Assembly (NCBI RefSeq): GCF_004366735.1
Contig: NZ_SOQX01000006.1
Coordinates: 62,001-126,000 of the forward strand
Reading direction: 5' to 3'
DNA: 64,000 nt
Origin: Thiohalophilus thiocyanatoxydans
GTDB taxonomy: Bacteria; Pseudomonadota; Gammaproteobacteria; UBA6429; Thiohalophilaceae
Shown here: piece after piece, positions 26,222 through 34,665 of the stretch
How the letters are laid out: every line of letters begins with the position of its first letter
Numbering within the stretch: the stretch's first letter is position 1
Program-made: the position numbers and the translations under genes
Notes under the pieces: generated by a model
What the model saw: only the letters and a program-made list of their open reading frames with translations
Database searches by the model: none
Told to the model about the DNA's origin: nothing

Positions 26222-27991
26222 TTATACGACTTTAACGTTCACCCGTTCCTCTCCCTCAGTATCGGTCACATGCACGGCACAGGCAATACACGGATCGAAG
26301 CTGTGAATGGTGCGCAGGATTTCGATCGGTTGTTCGGGATCGTGCAGCTTGTGGCCCTTGAGCGCCGCTTCGTAAGGTCCCTCCTGCCCCTGGGCATCGC
26401 GGGGGCCGGCGTTCCAGGTACTGGGCACCACCGCCTGGTAGTTATCGATCTTGCCGTCCTTGATCACGATCCAGTGGGCCAGGGCGCCACGTGGGGCTTC
26501 GGTATAGCCGACACCGCGCGCTTCTTTCGGCCAGGTCGAGGGATCCCAGAGCTTCTCGTTATGGGTTTTGACATCGCCGTTACGGATGTTATTCACAAGC
26601 TGGTCGTACCAGCCCATCATGCCGTCGGCAAAAATCTTGGTCTCCAGGGTGCGGGCGGCGGTGCGGCCCAGAGTGGAGTACATGGCTTCCAGCGGCAGAT
26701 CCAGCTGGTTCAGAGCCTTGGTGGCCAGTTCTTTGGTCTGCTCGTGCCCCCTGGCATACAGTAACAGTACCCGGGCCAGGGGGCCGACCTCCATGGCGTG
26801 GCCTTTCCAGCGGGGCGACTTCATCCAGGAATAGGATTGATCCACATTCAGATGCTGGTAGGGCGGTTGCGGGCCGTCGTAGTTGAGCTCGGTTTCCCCG
26901 TCATAGGGGTGCAGCCCCTGGTCCTTGCCACCCTGATAGTTATACCAGGAGTGAGAGACGTACTCCTTGATCTGGGCGTCATCATTGAGATCGATATCGT
27001 GGACGGTAGAGAGATCGCGATTGAGAATGGCACCACGGGGAACCAGGAACGAGCTGATGTCGTCCATGCCGTTGGTGGGGAAGTCGCCGTAACTCATAAA
27101 GTTGCCGACCCCTTCCCCCTGTTTGGCCCACTCCTTGTAGTAGCCGGCAATCGCCAGGGTATCTGGCAGATAGACCTGATCCACAAAGCGCTGCATGTTC
27201 TCGATAATGTCTTTAATTTTGGACAGCCCGCTCTGGTTCAACGCCGTGGCGCCGTCACCACCGCGATAGCGCGGCCCCTTGCCTTTGCCCTGATGGCCCG
27301 GATCGATACTGATGGCCGAGGGTGATCCGCCGACCAGAAAGTTGGGATGCGGGTTTTTGCCGCCGAGGATGGTGTGCAGTTGTACCACGTTACGCTGCCA
27401 GGCCAGCGCCTCGAGATAATGGGAGACGACCATCAGGTTAGCTTCGGGCGGCAGCTTGTAGGCGGGATGGCCCCAGTAGCCGTTGGCAAAGATGCCGAGC
27501 TGGCCGCTTTCGACAAACTCCTGCAGGCGCTTTTTCATATCCGCGAAGTAACCCGGCGAACTTTTCGGGTTGGCGGGGCTGACCTGTTGCGCCAGTTGCG
27601 AGGTCGCTTTGGGATCGGCGTTGAGCGCCGAGACCACGTCCACCCAGTCCAGCGCATGCAGATGATAGAAATGCATCACGTGATCGTGCACATACTGGGC
27701 GGCAATCATCAGGTTGCGAATCAGCTGGGCATTGGGCGGGATCTCGTAATTGAGCGCATCTTCCACAGCCCGGACCGAGGCAATGCCGTGTACCAGAGTG
27801 CAGACACCGCAAATGCGTTGGGCAAATGCCCAGGCATCGCGGGGATCCCGGCCGCGCAGAATGATCTCGATCCCCCGTACCATGGTGCCGGAGGACCAGG
27901 CCTCGGTAATGGTGTCGCCATTGGTCTGCGCCTCGATACGCAAATGGCCTTCGATACGGGTAATCGGATCGACAACGATGCGTTCACTCAT
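26222..27991 (-). CDS. [NiFe]-hydrogenase large subunit (group 1, uptake type)
   Basis: 589 aa. It holds the NiFe(CN)2CO active site. The four metal cysteines are present: RICGVC (C61, C64) and DPCIACAVH (C568, C571). Other signatures are VDPITRIEGHLRIE and the LTLVHG-like CTLVHGIASVRAVE. A 15-residue tail after His574 (VTDTEGEERVNVKVV) should be removed by the protease encoded upstream in the operon. The start overlaps the stop of the 96-aa gene. No signal peptide is present, so export depends on the Tat signal of the small subunit. Confidence 0.96.
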   Translation of the reverse strand: MSERIVVDPITRIEGHLRIEAQTNGDTITEAWSSGTMVRGIEIILRGRDPRDAWAFAQRICGVCTLVHGIASVRAVEDALNYEIPPNAQLIRNLMIAAQYVHDHVMHFYHLHALDWVDVVSALNADPKATSQLAQQVSPANPKSSPGYFADMKKRLQEFVESGQLGIFANGYWGHPAYKLPPEANLMVVSHYLEALAWQRNVVQLHTILGGKNPHPNFLVGGSPSAISIDPGHQGKGKGPRYRGGDGATALNQSGLSKIKDIIENMQRFVDQVYLPDTLAIAGYYKEWAKQGEGVGNFMSYGDFPTNGMDDISSFLVPRGAILNRDLSTVHDIDLNDDAQIKEYVSHSWYNYQGGKDQGLHPYDGETELNYDGPQPPYQHLNVDQSYSWMKSPRWKGHAMEVGPLARVLLLYARGHEQTKELATKALNQLDLPLEAMYSTLGRTAARTLETKIFADGMMGWYDQLVNNIRNGDVKTHNEKLWDPSTWPKEARGVGYTEAPRGALAHWIVIKDGKIDNYQAVVPSTWNAGPRDAQGQEGPYEAALKGHKLHDPEQPIEILRTIHSFDPCIACAVHVTDTEGEERVNVKVV

Positions 27992-28274
27992 GATTTATCT
28001 CCTGCCGCATCGGCTGATGTCGTGGCCGGGTAGTGGCCAGCCACTTGCTGAGTCCGATCACTTCAATCTCATTCATCTTTTTATCTTCCAGTCTTTCCTC
28101 AAGCAGGCTCAGGTAGTTGTTGTAATCCAACTGTTGTTTTTGACGTTGAAAATTTTGCCTGTACCCAAGAAGCGAGGCTTTCAGAGCGCGAAGACTTATA
28201 CCGATAATACAAATGACAATGGCCGGCTGGCCGCGCCAAGCCGCGTACCGGGGGAGGAGTTCGAGGACGTTCAT
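27984..28274 (-). CDS. 96-aa protein between hydrogenase subunit genes, unknown
   Basis: It has one hydrophobic stretch near the N-terminus (PAIVICIIGISLRALKASLL), then a basic and charged helical part (RQNFQRQKQQLDYNNYLSLL, EERLEDKKMNEIEVIG). No cysteine motif, haem site or recognised domain. The start overlaps the small-subunit stop by 4 nt and its stop overlaps the large-subunit start by 8 nt, so it is firmly part of the operon. In Isp-type hydrogenases this position holds isp1 and isp2, which encode a cytochrome b and an iron-sulfur protein. This protein resembles neither. It could be a membrane tether or an assembly factor. Confidence 0.65.
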   Translation of the reverse strand: MNVLELLPRYAAWRGQPAIVICIIGISLRALKASLLGYRQNFQRQKQQLDYNNYLSLLEERLEDKKMNEIEVIGLSKWLATTRPRHQPMRQEINHE

Positions 28275-29371
28275 GAGGAGAAGCTCTCTATATCACTGCT
28301 GGTCACTTTGCAGTGCTTATCCCGAGTGTTCGATTGTTTATGTTTGTTAGACAATCCCAAGGCAGCGCTACCAATGACGCCGGCAGCCACTCCACCGGTG
28401 GCGGCACTGTTCAATTCCTCGGGGGAGGAAGACAGGGCTTGATAGAAGCTGCCGGCATCCCAGAAATCGGGTTCAGAGCAGCCGAGACAGGGGTGGCCGG
28501 ACTCAATCGGAAAGCTGGTCCCGTTGTTCCATTTTTCAGTCGCGCAGGCGTTGTGGGTTGTCGGTCCCTTACAACCCAGTTCATACAGACACCAGCCGTT
28601 ACGGGCCCCTTCATCATCGAAACTCTTGGCAAACTTGCCCTGATCATAAAAGGGGCGGCGGTAGCAGCGATCGTGAATGGTTTCACCGTAGAATGACAGA
28701 GGACGCTTGAGGCTATCGAGTTCCGGCAAGGTACCGAAGGTCAGATAATGGGACAGGACACCGGTAATCACGATCGGTATCGGGGGGCAACCCGGGACAT
28801 TGACGATGGGTTTGTCCTTGATGATATCCATCACCGATGCCGCCCCGGTCGGGTTGGGATTGGCGTAGGGAATCCCGCCGAAGGCAGCGCAGGTTCCGAC
28901 GGAGATAATCGCGGCGGCATGTTCGGCGGTCTCCTTGAGAATATCCAGATTGCTCATCCCGGCGATAGTGGAGTAGACCCCGTTATCCTTGAGCGGTATT
29001 GAGCCGTCGACCACGATGAGGTATTCATCGGGGTGTTTCTGGATCACTTCTTCACGAATGTGTTCAGCGAAGTGTCCGGCACAGGCCTGAAGGGTGTGAT
29101 GGTAATCGAGCGAGATGGCATCGAAGATGAGACTTTCCAGACTCGGGCTATGTGAGCGCGTCAGGGATTCGGTGCAGCCGGTACACTCCTGAAACGACAA
29201 CCAGATGACAGACGGGCGCCGGGCCTTGCCCAATGCGTCGGCGATAGCGCCGGCCATGTTGGGTGACAGGGCCAGCATCGAGGCGGTGGCGGCACAGAAC
29301 TTGAGAAAGCCGCGTCGGCTGATGCCCTGGCGTTGCAGATGATCGGCGAGTGTTTCATTCTGCTTCATCAC
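28271..29371 (-). CDS. [NiFe]-hydrogenase small subunit with Tat signal
   Basis: 366 aa. Tat signal SRRGFLKF (residues 18-25). Iron-sulfur ligands: proximal ECTGC (C63, C66), VGTCAAFGG and VPGCPPIP; distal GETIHDRCYR and LYELGCKG; medial HPCLGCSEPDFWD. Oxygen-tolerant enzymes carry two more cysteines near the proximal cluster (CTCC and a WGC turn). Here both positions are glycine, so a standard oxygen-sensitive cluster is predicted. The C-terminus has a weak hydrophobic stretch (AATGGVAAGVIGSAALGL) and a polar tail of about 30 residues rather than a classical anchor helix. Confidence 0.95.
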   Translation of the reverse strand: MMKQNETLADHLQRQGISRRGFLKFCAATASMLALSPNMAGAIADALGKARRPSVIWLSFQECTGCTESLTRSHSPSLESLIFDAISLDYHHTLQACAGHFAEHIREEVIQKHPDEYLIVVDGSIPLKDNGVYSTIAGMSNLDILKETAEHAAAIISVGTCAAFGGIPYANPNPTGAASVMDIIKDKPIVNVPGCPPIPIVITGVLSHYLTFGTLPELDSLKRPLSFYGETIHDRCYRRPFYDQGKFAKSFDDEGARNGWCLYELGCKGPTTHNACATEKWNNGTSFPIESGHPCLGCSEPDFWDAGSFYQALSSSPEELNSAATGGVAAGVIGSAALGLSNKHKQSNTRDKHCKVTSSDIESFSS

Positions 29372-29378
29372 CTTCTCC

Positions 29379-29807
29379 TCATTCGTCGTTGAGGGTGTCC
29401 CGAGTGTGGCTGTCGATCAGTCGTTGAAGTTGTTGTCCGGATTGCTGGATATCGTCATTAGCCGTTTTGAGGATAGCCGGCAGGGCCGTAATTTCGATAA
29501 ATTCGGCGATATTTTCATTCTCGCTGTTCTGGTGGCGGATCCACCAGATACCGGGTAGTGCTGTTTCGTAGATTTCGGTCGGCCCCATGGCATCGATGCG
29601 GACCTGGATTTCGCCGTAACCCAGGGCCGCTTTGAGTTGCTCATAATCACCGGGGAACATCGGCAGACTGCGCAAATCGATCGAATCGCTGACGCCCTGT
29701 TTGCACAGGGCGTCAAGTTTTGTTTGCAGTTCAGTCAATATTGCCGGGACTTGGCTTGCCGGGGAGAACGGCTCGATACGAACATGGATTTCTTCCAGTT
29801 TGCTCAT
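29379..29807 (-). CDS. HupH/HyaF-like hydrogenase expression protein (C-terminal domain only)
   Basis: 142 aa. LGYGEIQVRIDAMGPTEIYE followed by LPGIWWIRHQNSENE and FIEITALPAIL matches the C-terminal domain of HupH/HyaF, a hydrogenase-specific accessory protein of unclear biochemistry linked to the small subunit's iron-sulfur clusters. Full-length HupH is about twice this size, so this is a short form. The start overlaps the maturation protease stop by 4 nt, and the small-subunit gene follows after seven bases. Confidence 0.75.
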   Translation of the reverse strand: MSKLEEIHVRIEPFSPASQVPAILTELQTKLDALCKQGVSDSIDLRSLPMFPGDYEQLKAALGYGEIQVRIDAMGPTEIYETALPGIWWIRHQNSENENIAEFIEITALPAILKTANDDIQQSGQQLQRLIDSHTRDTLNDE

Positions 29808-30271
29808 GCTTGCCAGCTCCGGATCTGTTCGATGGCGTGTTTACAGGCGCGGGGAATAGCGGCCGAGACGGCCTCTGTGGGCGTTTCCCCCCAGTCCAGT
29901 TTTTCGGGCTGAATGCCGATCAATACGCGCTGACGGGGAAAATGACCGGTCAGGCGACTGATGTGCATCAGATCCAGCAGGCCGACCTCATGGACACTGC
30001 GTTTGTTGCCCTTGCCCAGGAAATGGTCCATGTCCTCATTGACAAAGGTTTTAACCGTACCAGGATCGGCGTGCAGCTGGGCGGCATCGATAACGATCAG
30101 GTTGTCGGCCTGCTCGATGTCTGTTGCCAGGGTAAAGCTCAGGGTGCCACCATCGATAAATATGGTGTCAGGGAAATCAGAATGTTTGTGTTGCAAGTAA
30201 TGGATGGCATGCACGCCGACACCTTCGTCGCCAAGCAGGGTGTTACCGATACCAAGAACCAGGGTCTGCAT
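29804..30271 (-). CDS. Hydrogenase maturation protease (HyaD/HupD type)
   Basis: 155 aa from the ATG at 30271. It cleaves the C-terminal tail of the large subunit after nickel insertion. GIGNTLLGDEGVGVHAI at the N-terminus (nickel-sensing glutamate in GDEG), FIDGGTLSF, the aspartate in VIDAAQL and the histidine in SVHEVGLLDLM are the family markers. A longer upstream frame is not conserved and overlaps the cytochrome gene. Confidence 0.92.
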   Translation of the reverse strand: MQTLVLGIGNTLLGDEGVGVHAIHYLQHKHSDFPDTIFIDGGTLSFTLATDIEQADNLIVIDAAQLHADPGTVKTFVNEDMDHFLGKGNKRSVHEVGLLDLMHISRLTGHFPRQRVLIGIQPEKLDWGETPTEAVSAAIPRACKHAIEQIRSWQA

Positions 30272-30278
30272 GGCGTAT

Positions 30279-30545
30279 TCAGGATTTCTGTTGTTTGATG
30301 TATTCAACAATGCTCCGGAGGGCCGCTTCATCCAGAGTAAAACGGTGTTGTTTGATTGTATCGCTCTGAAGCACATCGGTAATTTTCTCGGGCGCGACAG
30401 GGAGTCGGCTGGCAGACTGGTGACAACGGCTGCAGTGTTGCTGAAACAGACGCTCGCCTTCGCCGGCATAAAGCGGGGTATATCCCAGGAAGAGGCTGAG
30501 ACTAAATACAATGGTTAAGATAACCGACGTAACTTTGTTATTCAT
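30279..30545 (-). CDS. Small secreted c-type cytochrome
   Basis: 88 aa. Signal peptide (SVILTIVFSLSLFLGYTPLY, then AGEG) and one haem-binding CSRCH (C38, C41, H42). The C-terminus ends in the helix LDEAALRSIVEYIKQQ typical of small class I cytochromes. I see no methionine after the haem site to act as sixth ligand; a histidine in TIKQHRF is a possible substitute. It lies in the hydrogenase operon eight bases before the protease gene, so it may accept electrons from the periplasmic hydrogenase. That role is inferred. Confidence 0.82.
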   Translation of the reverse strand: MNNKVTSVILTIVFSLSLFLGYTPLYAGEGERLFQQHCSRCHQSASRLPVAPEKITDVLQSDTIKQHRFTLDEAALRSIVEYIKQQKS

Positions 30546-30857
30546 CCGGTAACCCTGAATTGTTATTCAATTTTTAACTGGTTGCGATGACGGTTTTGTT
30601 AATGAAGGCATCGTTTAACAAGGTTAGCAGCGAAGGGAAGTTTGGCAATTAAAATGAATACGAATCAGGAGCTATTCAGGAAGCTATACTCGCGATTAAA
30701 GTAGGTATTTATGTGTCGCTAAAAGAGGGCAGCTGAAAATGACTATTATTGGCCATGGGCGAGACTGCCCTCGCATATGGGGCGCGATAGTCAGGATTTG
30801 AACGATTGCATGATTCAATGACAGGCCGGGCGCTTAACAAAACATGTTGATCGACCA
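30546..30857. other. Gap inside the hydrogenase locus
   Basis: About 310 bases between hypE and the cytochrome gene. I see no gene, no convincing terminator, and no repeat arms of the families found elsewhere. The AT-rich part near 30590-30720 could hold a promoter for the structural genes, but no clear sigma70 or sigma54 pair stood out. Confidence 0.4.
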
Positions 30858-31877
30858 TCAACATATTCGTGGCAAGGGATCATCTTCCAGTTCTTCGAGT
30901 ACCCGCTCGCCGCCCAGCTCGGTTTCAAGCACCACACCTGTGTCATGCCGGTTGAGCTGGCCGATGAGAGCGGCACGACCGCCATTGGGCAGTTGTTGCC
31001 AGCGCTGTAACAGGGAATCAGCCTGATCGGCTGCGATGATCGCGACCACCCGGCCTTCACAGGCAAGATAGTGGGGATCATAGCCCAGCATTTCACAGAC
31101 TGTTTTGACCTGATCGCGGATCGGTAACTGCGGCTCGTACACCCGCACGCCCAAGCCGGTGGCGCGGTGGAGCTCGTGTAACACCGTGGCCAGACCGCCA
31201 CGGGTCGGATCGCGCATATAACGCAAGCCGGAAAACTCGGATGCGGTCCGGGTAAAGGCCAGGACACTGGCCGCATCGGAGCGGACATCGCCGCGCAGGC
31301 CGAACTGCTCCCGGGCTAGCATGACCGCAATGCCGTGATCGCCGATGGGACCACTGACCAGAATGCGATCATCAGGCTGGATATGCGAGAACCCGAGTTG
31401 CAAACTTTTCGGACGCAGTCCGACGCCGGTGGTGGCGAAATAGACCCCGCTGCCTTCGCCACGGGGGACTACCTTGGTGTCGCCACAAGCGATTTTGACC
31501 CCGGCTTCGCCGGCTGCCTTCGCCAGGCTGCATAACAGCCGTTGCAGCAGGGAAACTTCGAGGCCCTCTTCAATGAACAGATTCAGGCTCAGGTAATGTG
31601 GCGTGGCGCCACTGACAGCCAGATCGTTCACCGTTCCGTGTACCGCCAGGGAACCGATATCCCCGCCGGGAAACTCCAGTGGTTTGACGGTAAAACCGTC
31701 GGTGGTGATCAACAATTCAGCATCGCGCTGATCCAGATCGATCCGGGCCGCATCGTTTTCGATATCCAGCAGTCGATCGCCGAGAGAGTCGGCAATCAAT
31801 CCCTCGATCAATTCGCGCATCAACCGACCACCGTTACCGTGGGCGAGGGAAATGTGCGTGTCAGTCAGTTTGGTCAT
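30858..31877 (-). CDS. hypE: Carbamoyl-dehydratase HypE
   Basis: 339 aa. It dehydrates the thiocarbamate on its own C-terminal cysteine to thiocyanate, providing CN ligands. The C-terminus ends PRIC as required. SLAHGNGGRLMRELI, VHGTVNDLAVSGA, VGLRPK and the PurM-like ATP-binding core (CGDTKVVPRG, RDPTRGGLATVLHEL) are intact. The order hypF-hypE is unusual in that a repeat cluster separates them. Confidence 0.96.
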   Translation of the reverse strand: MTKLTDTHISLAHGNGGRLMRELIEGLIADSLGDRLLDIENDAARIDLDQRDAELLITTDGFTVKPLEFPGGDIGSLAVHGTVNDLAVSGATPHYLSLNLFIEEGLEVSLLQRLLCSLAKAAGEAGVKIACGDTKVVPRGEGSGVYFATTGVGLRPKSLQLGFSHIQPDDRILVSGPIGDHGIAVMLAREQFGLRGDVRSDAASVLAFTRTASEFSGLRYMRDPTRGGLATVLHELHRATGLGVRVYEPQLPIRDQVKTVCEMLGYDPHYLACEGRVVAIIAADQADSLLQRWQQLPNGGRAALIGQLNRHDTGVVLETELGGERVLEELEDDPLPRIC

Positions 31878-31885
31878 GTTTGTTT

Positions 31886-32030
31886 TTTACCGCAGAGACG
31901 AAAACATAATGTTGAATGTTGAATGTTGAATGTTGAATGTTGAATGTTGAGTTAAATCTGGGTAGAGAGGTTTAGTTCAAAATTCAGCATTCAAAACTCA
32001 AAATTACTTTACCGCCTCTGCGGTGAAATA
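31886..32030. repeat. TTGAATG heptad array nested in a CGCAGAG-type pair (families E and C)
   Basis: The outer arms are TTTTACCGCAGAGACG (from 31886) and CTCTGCGGTGAAA (about 32017-32029). Inside is a tandem array of five full TGTTGAA units and a partial sixth (31910-31950), followed 30 bases later by inverse units with the same seven-base period (TTCAGCA, TTCAAAA, CTCAAAA; 31982-32004). One hairpin family therefore contains another. It lies between hypE and hypF. Confidence 0.8.
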
Positions 32031-32032
32031 TT

Positions 32033-34282
32033 TTATTGCGATTGAAGCCGGGCCCGGGCTTCGATGATTTGACCGTAGCACAGTCCGGCGTCGTTAACCG
32101 GGACCTGTTGCGGCAGATATATACGCAGCCCGAATTTTTGTGACTGTTGCATGATCAGCTCACAGAGTAAACGGTTTTGAAAGACGCCGCCGGACAGCCC
32201 GATGGCAAAATCGCCGTGTTGCTGTTTCAGTTCGCTGGCCTGGGCGAGTAGGGCCCGGGCGAGGCTGGCGTGAAAGGCGTGGGCGCGATCGGCGGTTGAC
32301 AGGCTCTCATCAAGTAACATCGCCAGCAGTGGCATCCAGTCGCTGCGCCAGACAGGCCCCTCCGCTACCAACGGCAATTCGATGCCGGGGTGTTCACCCT
32401 GCCAGGCCAGTTGCTCCAGCCACATCGGTGCCTGACCTTCGAAACTGGCTCTCTGGCACAGGCCGAGCAGGGCGGCGGCGGCGTCAAACAGACGGCCGAC
32501 CGCGCTGGTGAGCGGGCTATTGAGCCCTTTTTGCCAGGCGCCGTACAACAGGTCGACCCCGGCGGGCGCGCCGGGCCAGCGCGTGTCGCTCTGCCAGCAC
32601 ACCCCCAGCGCGGTGCGCCACGGCTCCCGGGCGGCCCGTTCCGCGCCGGGCAGGCGAAACGGTTGCCAGCTGCCGACCCGTTGCCAGTCGCCGGGGCGCC
32701 CGAGCAACGCTTCCCCGCCCCATAATGTACTGTCCTCGCCGAGTCCCACACCATCCCAGGTAAACACCAGCCAGCGCGACTCCTGCGGGTATTCACCGGC
32801 CAGCACGGCGGCATGGGCGTGATGATGCCATACCGGGCAGGTCGGTAACGGTTGTGCCGCGGCCCACTGTGAGCCGAAATAACCCCGATGGTGATCGCAA
32901 ACCAGGCTGGTTGCCTGTACAGCATAGAGTTGTTGCAGATCGGCGATGGTCCGGGCATAGGTCTCGCGACTGCGCGGTGAGTCCAGATCACCGACATGGG
33001 GCGAGATCACGATACGTTGCTCCCAGGCCAGTGCCACGCTGTTTTTCATGTGTCCGCCGCAGGCCAGCAGGGGCCGGGGAAGCGGTTGCGGCAGTTCGAG
33101 TTCCAGCGGCGCGGTACCGCGTCCCAGGCGCAGCGGGCGTATCCGTTGCTGAATCAGACGCACCAGCGGATCGTCGGCCGGGCGTACGATGGGGCGGTTG
33201 TGATGTAAACGGTTGGGGGTAACGTCGGCCAGCCGGCGATTAACCTCGCCGGCGTCGGTCAGTACCGGTTCGCCGGGAAGGTTGGCCGAGGTGGCCACGA
33301 TGGGGCGCTCCAGACGCGCTAACAACAGGTAATGCAGCGGACTGTAAGGCAGCATGACACCGAGCTCCTGCATGCCGGGGGCAAGCAAGCCTGGCAGTCG
33401 GCTGTCGGGCCGCTTGCGTAACAATACAATGGGCCGCGCGGGCGAGCGTAAAACAGCGGCTTCGGTCGCCTCGACGTGCAATTCCGCCCGGACCGCGTCC
33501 AGCTCATCGTCGCCGACAGACGGGAACATCAGCGCCAGGGGTTTGTGCGGACGCTGTTTGCGTTGCCGTAAATGCTCGACCGCCTCGCTATTGGTGGCGT
33601 CACAGCACAGATGATAGCCACCAATACCCTTGATCAAAACAAGCTCGCCAAGTTGTAGTAATTCCAGCGTTGTTTGCAGCGCTTGTGATCCCTGCTGCGA
33701 TTGGTTCAAATTTTCAAAACTCAGTTGCGGTCCGCACTCGGGACAGGCGACCGGCTCGGCGTGAAAACGGCGTTGCATCGGATCGGTATATTCCGAGTGG
33801 CAGGCGGGGCACAGTGGAAAATCGGCCATGCCGGTATTGGGCCGGTCATAGGGCAGTTGGCGAATCAGGGTATAACGCGGACCACAACTTGCGCAGTTGA
33901 TAAACGGGTAGGCGTAACGTCGATCACCGGGGGCATTCAGCTCTCGCAGACAGTCGGGACAGAGAAAGTAATCGGGCGGGACATGGATGTCCGCTTCAGT
34001 TGTTGTTCGGGAAGAACGAATGCGAAAGCCGGTCTCATGAGTGGGTTCCAACAGCTGCTCGTCGACGAACACAGGATGGGCTGTCAGTGGCGGGGCATTT
34101 TTCAGTAGTTGCACGAAGCGATGAATTGCCTGCTGGTCACCTTCGAGTTGCAGTTGCACACTGCCGTTGAGATTCCTGACCCAGCCGCCAAGCTGTAATC
34201 CGGTGGCGAGCTGGTAGATAAAGGGGCGCATGCCGACGCCCTGTACCCGCCCCTTGATGATGAATTCACGACGTTGTTGCAT
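32033..34282 (-). CDS. hypF: Carbamoyltransferase HypF
   Basis: 749 aa. It makes the carbamoyl group passed to HypE. In order: acylphosphatase domain (GRVQGVGMRPFIYQLA, about 10-90), two zinc fingers with C-x2-C-x18-C-x2-C pairs (CPDCLREL, CASCGPRY, CPACHSEY, CPECGP), a YrdC-like domain (KGIGGYHLCCDA, KRPHKPLALMF region), and a Kae1-like C-terminal domain (HHHAHAAVLAGEY, GLSGGVFQNRLLCE). Length is typical. It is the first gene of the locus in transcription order. Confidence 0.96.
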   Translation of the reverse strand: MQQRREFIIKGRVQGVGMRPFIYQLATGLQLGGWVRNLNGSVQLQLEGDQQAIHRFVQLLKNAPPLTAHPVFVDEQLLEPTHETGFRIRSSRTTTEADIHVPPDYFLCPDCLRELNAPGDRRYAYPFINCASCGPRYTLIRQLPYDRPNTGMADFPLCPACHSEYTDPMQRRFHAEPVACPECGPQLSFENLNQSQQGSQALQTTLELLQLGELVLIKGIGGYHLCCDATNSEAVEHLRQRKQRPHKPLALMFPSVGDDELDAVRAELHVEATEAAVLRSPARPIVLLRKRPDSRLPGLLAPGMQELGVMLPYSPLHYLLLARLERPIVATSANLPGEPVLTDAGEVNRRLADVTPNRLHHNRPIVRPADDPLVRLIQQRIRPLRLGRGTAPLELELPQPLPRPLLACGGHMKNSVALAWEQRIVISPHVGDLDSPRSRETYARTIADLQQLYAVQATSLVCDHHRGYFGSQWAAAQPLPTCPVWHHHAHAAVLAGEYPQESRWLVFTWDGVGLGEDSTLWGGEALLGRPGDWQRVGSWQPFRLPGAERAAREPWRTALGVCWQSDTRWPGAPAGVDLLYGAWQKGLNSPLTSAVGRLFDAAAALLGLCQRASFEGQAPMWLEQLAWQGEHPGIELPLVAEGPVWRSDWMPLLAMLLDESLSTADRAHAFHASLARALLAQASELKQQHGDFAIGLSGGVFQNRLLCELIMQQSQKFGLRIYLPQQVPVNDAGLCYGQIIEARARLQSQ

Positions 34283-34665
34283 GAGCGGCTTAGCTCGAGG
34301 CTGTCTCCTGGTTATCCTATCCTGTAAAATTTACGCTACACTGGCAACAGAGCTGTTGGACGAGCGTTATTTAGACGCCTCGCCAGGGCGCCATGGCCGG
34401 TATTCATCATAGGCGTTTTGGCGATACTGTAAAGAACCCTGTTCGTGACACAGCCAGGCAAACGTTTCGAATATTCGATCATTTTGACTTTAGTCGGTAT
34501 TGCCGGGCCTTGTGGGACAGGATGTAACTACGTCCTGGCAAGGCTGACAGACACTTTATCTGCGTCCGACGGTTCTGGAAGGTGCGGCAGCCCTCATAAC
34601 TGTATCGGTATTCAAAACGCCAGTTGAGTTGCAGGAACCGACGTAAACCGGGGTATTCGCGTTAA
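34283..34665. other. Divergent intergenic region with a stem-loop (family F, copy 2)
   Basis: Between hypF and the antiporter gene. TTGCCGGGCCTTGTGGGACA (from 34499) and GTCCTGGCAAGGCTGACAG (about 34532-34550) form an imperfect stem-loop whose ends resemble the element at 21846-21905 (TTGCCGGGCCTT ... GTCCTGGAAGG). An AATATTCG motif lies upstream as in that copy. Promoters for both genes should be here, but none is clear. Confidence 0.5.

Noticed and set aside
31910-31950. TGTTGAA tandem array as a CRISPR array
   Set aside because: Units are 7 bp with no spacers and there are no cas genes in the window.
23274-34282. Hydrogenase locus as a recently acquired island
   Set aside because: No integrase, att sites or transposase flank it, and base composition looks like the neighbours.
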